Under the pieces are notes generated by a model. That model saw nothing but the letters and a program-made list of their open reading frames with translations. It had not been told where the DNA came from and did not search any database. From Phycisphaeraceae bacterium (GTDB lineage: Bacteria; Planctomycetota; Phycisphaerae; Phycisphaerales; Zrk34): a stretch of DNA of 47,194 nt. The translations under genes and the position numbers were made by a program. Shown here piece after piece: positions 43,653-47,194 of this stretch (its first letter is position 1; the number at the start of each line of letters is the position of its first letter). Location of the stretch: assembly GCA_028277685.1 (NCBI GenBank), contig JANQFT010000499.1, positions 1 to 47,194 on the forward strand. The letters are read 5' to 3'.

Positions 43653-44018
43653 ATGACAACGCCGGTTGTTTCCATCGGCATGTTCGCGCTGGCGGCAATG
43701 CTTGGCGCGGTGGGGCAGTATCTTTACAAATCCGGGGCCGATGCTTCGGGGGGCACGGTGACCGGATACCTGTTGAACTGGCGGCTTGGGCTGGGCGTAA
43801 TATGCTACATCGCGGTGATGGTGTTGTTCGTCGCCGCGTTCCGCAAAGGTGGTGAGTTAGCGGTTCTTTATCCGATCTACGCCAGCACGTTCATCTGGGG
43901 CGCGCTGATTGCCATGTGGGCATACGGCACGCCGATCCGGCCGGTGAACATCCTCGGCATGTTCGTATTGGTGGTTGGCATGTACCTGATGGGCCTGCAG
44001 AGTGGGGCAGAGCAATGA
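43653..44018 (+). CDS. EamA/SMR-like four-helix membrane protein
   Basis: A 121-residue protein with four hydrophobic helices (about 4-22, 42-62, 68-90 and 97-115). GGELAVLYPIYASTFIWGAL resembles the small-multidrug-resistance/EamA-type half transporters, including the flippase subunits ArnE/ArnF. Such proteins act as dimers. The stop overlaps the start of the CDP-alcohol phosphatidyltransferase gene (ATGA), so it belongs to the phospholipid operon and may move a lipid-linked head group or related molecule. That link is inference. The ATG at 43653 has GGGG seven bases upstream. Confidence 0.78.
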   Translation: MTTPVVSIGMFALAAMLGAVGQYLYKSGADASGGTVTGYLLNWRLGLGVICYIAVMVLFVAAFRKGGELAVLYPIYASTFIWGALIAMWAYGTPIRPVNILGMFVLVVGMYLMGLQSGAEQ

Positions 44019-44707
44019 CCGGCCCGACGAAGGAATACGAAGCCCTCGACCGTCGCCCCATTCGCAGTCGAAGCACGGCATGGGCGCATGGAATCGCCGA
44101 TCTTGCGATGAAAGTCGGCCTGACGCCGAATCAGATTTCCATCCTCGGAATGCTCTTTGCCATCATCGCCGGGTTGTTGCTGGGCCTGACCGACCAAGTG
44201 GAAGCGGGTCCCCTGCAACGCGTGATGTGGATCATCGCGGCGGTCGGCATCCAACTGCGGCTGCTGTGCAACATGATCGACGGCATGGTGGCTCTGGCGA
44301 CCGGACGAGCTTCGCAGGTTGGTGAACTTTACAACGATGTGCCGGATCGCGTGGCGGATGTCGCGGTGCTCATCGGTGCGGGTTATGCCATTGGTGGTGA
44401 ACCGGCGCTGGGTTACCTTGCCGCAGTGTTGGCGGTCAGCACGGCTTATGTACGAACGCTTGGGCGGTCGCTCGGTGCGCCCAGTGATTTCTGCGGACCG
44501 CTCGCCAAGCCTCAGCGCATGTTCTGTGTGACAGTTGTTCTACTGTGGGTGGGGTTAACGCCATTCAGCTGGCAATTCACCTGGGGCCTGAATGATGATT
44601 GGGGGATCATGGCTGGCGTGTTGTTGATCATGATCATCGGTACCGCCATCACCATCGTGCGACGTTTGGCGCACTTGAGCCGGTCGCTGCGGAGTGATCC
44701 ATCATGA
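44015..44707 (+). CDS. CDP-alcohol phosphatidyltransferase-family protein with altered catalytic motif
   Basis: A 230-residue membrane protein with about six helices. The family motif DxxDGxxAR(x8)GxxxDxxxD aligns exactly with residues 86-111 (NMIDGMVAL at 86-94, then GELYNDVPD at 103-111). The first Asp is Asn86, the Arg is Leu94 and the third Asp is Asn107, while Asp89 and Asp111 are kept. In the classical family the four aspartates bind two metal ions and act in catalysis. This subgroup travels with CdsA- and PlsC-like genes, as here, suggesting a specialised phospholipid step. Start and stop overlap both neighbours by four bases. Confidence 0.85.
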   Translation: MTGPTKEYEALDRRPIRSRSTAWAHGIADLAMKVGLTPNQISILGMLFAIIAGLLLGLTDQVEAGPLQRVMWIIAAVGIQLRLLCNMIDGMVALATGRASQVGELYNDVPDRVADVAVLIGAGYAIGGEPALGYLAAVLAVSTAYVRTLGRSLGAPSDFCGPLAKPQRMFCVTVVLLWVGLTPFSWQFTWGLNDDWGIMAGVLLIMIIGTAITIVRRLAHLSRSLRSDPS

Positions 44708-45708
44708 TGATCACCTCGCGCCCCACACTCGATCCGTTGAATGCGTTCGATCATCCAGTCACGCTGATCACCACGATCGCCATCGTGGCAGTGCTGATCA
44801 TGGCCTGTTTCATCATCCTCGCGCTCGGTCGACGTGACCTGATCGATGACAAGCTGCGCCGTGAGCTTTGGCTGCGCACGATCTCGTGGGCGGTATTGGT
44901 GCCACTATTGTTGGGTCCGGTGTTGCTTGGACCGGTGGCGGTCATCGCGGGGGTGTGCCTGCTGAGCCTGGCCTGCTACCGCGAGTTCGCCCGAGCGACC
45001 GGGTTGTTCCGCGAAACACGCATCAGTCTGATGGTGGTGCTGGGTATCGCCGCCCTCACCTTTGCGGTGATCGATCATTGGTACGGTTTTTTCGTGGCCC
45101 TGCCGGCGCTGGTGATCAGCCTCATCGCTGCAGTGGCCGTCACCAGTGATAAACCCAACGGCTACATCCAGCGTGTGGGGCTGGGCGTGTTCGCATTCCT
45201 GCTGTTCGGCGTGTGCCTGGGGCATCTTGGGTACATGGCAAACGACGGACTGTTCCGACCCATGCTCATCTGGCTGGTGGTTTGTGTGGAAGCGAACGAT
45301 GTGTTCGCGTTCATCACCGGCAAGCTGTTTGGCCGTGCGAAGCTCGCCTCCAACACCAGCCCGGGCAAAACCATTGGTGGCGCAGTCGGGGCGCTCATCT
45401 GCACTACGGCTTTAGCCGCAATCATGGGACACTTCGTGTTTGCCGGTACGCCGATCGATCAAACAATGCATCTGATCGTGCTGGGCATCATCATCAGCGT
45501 GACCGGCCAACTGGGCGACCTGATGCTCTCCAGTGTGAAGCGCGACCTGGGCATCAAAGACACCGGCGTGATGATCCCCGGTCACGGCGGGTTGCTCGAT
45601 CGCTTTGACAGCCTGTTGCTCGTCACCCCTGCGGTGTTCCATTACGTCGGCTACCTGCGTGGGATCGGTCTCGATCGCCTGCCGCGCATCATCACCGGAG
45701 AGGGATAA
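44704..45708 (+). CDS. cdsA: Phosphatidate cytidylyltransferase
   Basis: A 334-residue polytopic enzyme that makes CDP-diacylglycerol from CTP and phosphatidate. About eight helices are present. The family signature is clear near residues 278-304: SVKRDLGIKDTG continues into MIPGHGGLLDRFD, with the paired aspartates and the H-G-G. NDVFAFITGKLFGRAKLA (about 198) is the usual preceding loop. The ATG overlaps the stop of the upstream gene by four bases. The stop (TAA, 45706-45708) is directly followed by the CTG-started PlsC frame. This is the central gene of a phospholipid synthesis operon. Confidence 0.94.
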   Translation: MMITSRPTLDPLNAFDHPVTLITTIAIVAVLIMACFIILALGRRDLIDDKLRRELWLRTISWAVLVPLLLGPVLLGPVAVIAGVCLLSLACYREFARATGLFRETRISLMVVLGIAALTFAVIDHWYGFFVALPALVISLIAAVAVTSDKPNGYIQRVGLGVFAFLLFGVCLGHLGYMANDGLFRPMLIWLVVCVEANDVFAFITGKLFGRAKLASNTSPGKTIGGAVGALICTTALAAIMGHFVFAGTPIDQTMHLIVLGIIISVTGQLGDLMLSSVKRDLGIKDTGVMIPGHGGLLDRFDSLLLVTPAVFHYVGYLRGIGLDRLPRIITGEG

Positions 45709-46425
45709 CTGGACGACTGGCAATACCAACCCGCACGCGATCTGCATCTGCCCCCGACCCAGCGCTGGCGCAGCCTTCAGCGTGAAAGCGGCCTGTTCAG
45801 TCGATGCAGTCAATCGCTCTGGTGGGCGACGACCCACGCGTACCTTTCGATCGCGCATCGCCTGAAGATCGACGGGCGACAACACATCCCGCTTGAGCCA
45901 CCGTTTGTGATGGTGGCCAATCACACCTCGCACCTGGATGTGTTCTGCCTCGCCGCCGTCGTGCCCATGCGCCTGCGACAACGTCTGCTGCCCATCGCCG
46001 CCGGCGACACCTTCTTCGAAACACATCTGCACGCCCGACTCGCCACGCTGCTGCTCAACGCCTTGCCCATGTGGCGACACAACTGTGGCCTGCATGCACT
46101 GAAAACATTGCGCAAACGACTCATCGATGATCGTTGCGTCTACATCCTCTTCCCCGAGGGAACACGCAGCCGCGATGGCACGATGGGCAGCTTCCGCGAT
46201 GGGTTGGGTATGTTGATCGCCGCCTCGCCGGTGCCGGTGGTGCCGTGCTATCTGGATGGCGCGTTCGACGCCCTGCCCCCCGGCGCACGATGGCCACGAC
46301 CCCGATCACTCACCCTGAGAATCGGCAAGCCCCTGCAGTTCGAACAAGTCACCAATCGCCGTGCAGGCTGGCAAACGGTATGCACCGAGCTGGAATCTGC
46401 CGTGCGCAGTATTGGTCCAACATAA
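45709..46425 (+). CDS. plsC: 1-acyl-sn-glycerol-3-phosphate acyltransferase, probably CTG-started
   Basis: A protein of about 238 residues with the PlsC/LPLAT motifs: NHTSHLD (about 68-74, HX4D catalytic pair), FPEGTRSRDGTMG (about 148) and PVPVVPCYLDGAFDALPPG (about 174). Family-like sequence (WWATTHAYLSIAHRLKIDG) extends upstream of the first ATG/GTG codons in the frame, which occur only at 45904-45907. The coding frame begins immediately after the CdsA stop. The only start-like codon with a ribosome site is CTG at 45709, eight bases after GGAG in GGAGAGGG. It acylates lysophosphatidate to phosphatidate, the substrate of CdsA. A CdsA-PlsC read-through or a sequence error are alternatives. 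Confidence 0.88.
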   Translation: MDDWQYQPARDLHLPPTQRWRSLQRESGLFSRCSQSLWWATTHAYLSIAHRLKIDGRQHIPLEPPFVMVANHTSHLDVFCLAAVVPMRLRQRLLPIAAGDTFFETHLHARLATLLLNALPMWRHNCGLHALKTLRKRLIDDRCVYILFPEGTRSRDGTMGSFRDGLGMLIAASPVPVVPCYLDGAFDALPPGARWPRPRSLTLRIGKPLQFEQVTNRRAGWQTVCTELESAVRSIGPT

Positions 46426-46895
46426 CAACATCGCTCCTAAGAACATGGAAGAAGCATCGCGGGATGCCACCACTTGCCCGTTCGCGGCAAGCGGAGATGG
46501 AGCTGAGTAGAATCATGGCTTATTGATTGCCACAGACAGCCGAGTGGAGCGCAGTCGTCTCGTTGGCCGCAGAGCACGGACGACTCCGGCGGACCTGCGC
46601 TCTCCGTGGCACCCGAGCATGGCGGCGATTCCGACCCCCTCTCCCCGCGGGCCTGGCCCGTTGGGCAGAGGGTTGGGGTGAGGGTTGAGCCATGTCATCA
46701 CGCAAACGTCCGAGCAGGTCACAGATGCCCCCGGTGTTCGGACCTAATGAATTACCAAACTTTTTTCTATAACTTTGATTAATAATTTAGCCTAAATTGT
46801 TAACTACAAAGAAGTCCTCACCAAACACACGGAACAGATACTGCGCCATCTAACAGCAATCAACGAGCTGGCGAACCATGCATCGCGGTCTGTGT
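46426..46895. other. Convergent intergenic region with a REP element
   Basis: A 470-base spacer. A REP-type repeat occupies about 46635-46686 (CCCCCTCTCCCC... to GGGGTGAGGGT), sharing its tail with the element at 41071. The stretch from about 46741 to 46805 is strikingly AT-rich and contains a 15-bp palindrome, AATTTAG (46784-46790), C, CTAAATT (46792-46798). No gene could be supported here; the two short minus-strand ORFs run through the repeat. Confidence 0.5.
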
Positions 46896-47194
46896 TCAAC
46901 TTGCCAGCCGTCCGCGCAGGCGTTGTTCGGCGGCCAGGATGCCTTCGGCGGTCAGGGCGAATTTTTTCTTTGGTGAGCCGGACTCGTTCCAGGCGAAGTG
47001 GCGCCATAGTGCCAGCACGACCGGGCCGTTGGCGATGCCTTTCAGGCGTTGAAGCAGGTCGTGGCCATACGCAACCAGTGCGGCGTCTTCACTTAGCGCA
47101 CGATCGTTGAGCATGTGCCTGGCTTCATCTTCACTTAGCGGCAGTTGATGTTGCGCAGCGATACCGCGCAGAGCATGCACCCGCTGACGTTCCG
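46896..47194 (-). CDS. Unrecognised protein (partial, N-terminus off the right edge)
   Basis: The last 99 codons of a gene entering from the right edge. The sequence is helical and charged, with a Trp-rich segment (VVLALWRHFAWNESGSPKKK) and an ending EQRLRGRLAS. The reading frame is open to the edge, so the GTG at 47180 need not be the start. I do not recognise the family. It converges on PlsC across a long repeat-containing gap. Confidence 0.55.
   Translation of the reverse strand, partial: ERQRVHALRGIAAQHQLPLSEDEARHMLNDRALSEDAALVAYGHDLLQRLKGIANGPVVLALWRHFAWNESGSPKKKFALTAEGILAAEQRLRGRLAS

Overview
The window looks like a chromosomal piece of a planctomycete, most likely of the Phycisphaerae type. 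The reasons are the set of secreted proteins with C-terminal PEP-CTERM sorting tails, a prepilin-like protein with the GFTLVELL signal typical of the many such proteins in that phylum, an ECF sigma/anti-sigma pair, REP-like hairpins between genes, and a moderately high GC content. This assignment is inference from gene content. No rRNA, tRNA or CRISPR array was seen.

Layout. (1) 1-3849, minus strand: an anti-sigma factor (cut by the left edge), its ECF sigma factor, a small membrane protein, a GH1 beta-glucosidase and a DUF4380-type lipoprotein. (2) 3988-6381: a lower-GC, island-like stretch with a small hypothetical protein, a Fic AMP-transferase with its own wHTH, and an IS1-like DDE transposase. 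A perfect AT-rich palindrome lies between the last two. (3) 6443-7772: ATP sulfurylase with its own promoter. (4) 7862-26724: a large surface-polysaccharide locus on both strands. It holds a CapK-like adenylate-forming enzyme, two GT4 and five GT2 glycosyltransferases, a Wzy/O-antigen-ligase-like protein, a Wzx-like flippase, two WcaF-like acyltransferases, one intact and one broken methyltransferase, a phosphodiester-glycosidase-domain protein, an SGNH hydrolase with a PEP-CTERM tail and a prepilin-like protein. (5) 26819-34253, minus strand: the nucleotide-sugar supply operon, with a DprE1-like FAD oxidase, a DprE2-like SDR, UDP-glucuronate decarboxylase, a UDP-glucuronate 4-epimerase type enzyme, UDP-glucose dehydrogenase, UDP-galactopyranose mutase and a small membrane protein. 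(6) 34640-39641, plus strand: four consecutive PEP-CTERM secreted proteins with structured intergenic regions. (7) 39861-41066: a XylR-like (LacI-type sensor plus AraC HTH) regulator behind a 9-bp inverted repeat. (8) 41232-46425: an SLC13 anion permease with two RCK_C domains, a GNAT acetyltransferase, then a tightly overlapping phospholipid operon (EamA/SMR-like protein, atypical CDP-alcohol phosphatidyltransferase, CdsA, PlsC). (9) The right edge cuts an unrecognised minus-strand gene.

How the genes fit together. The operon in region 5 can make UDP-GlcA, UDP-Xyl, UDP-GalA-type and UDP-Galf donors, and possibly a polyprenyl-linked arabinose-like sugar. The glycosyltransferases, flippase and polymerase of region 4 would build and export a Wzy-type polysaccharide that is acylated and perhaps methylated. 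PEP-CTERM proteins usually occur in genomes with exosortase and exopolysaccharide loci, which fits the five found here, but no exosortase is in the window. The most unusual points are a DprE1/DprE2-like pair beside UDP-galactopyranose mutase, a CTG-started PlsC gene, a CDP-alcohol phosphatidyltransferase with two Asp-to-Asn changes in its catalytic motif, two PEP-CTERM tails that are identical in protein and nearly so in DNA, and a leader ORF overlapping the sigma-factor start.
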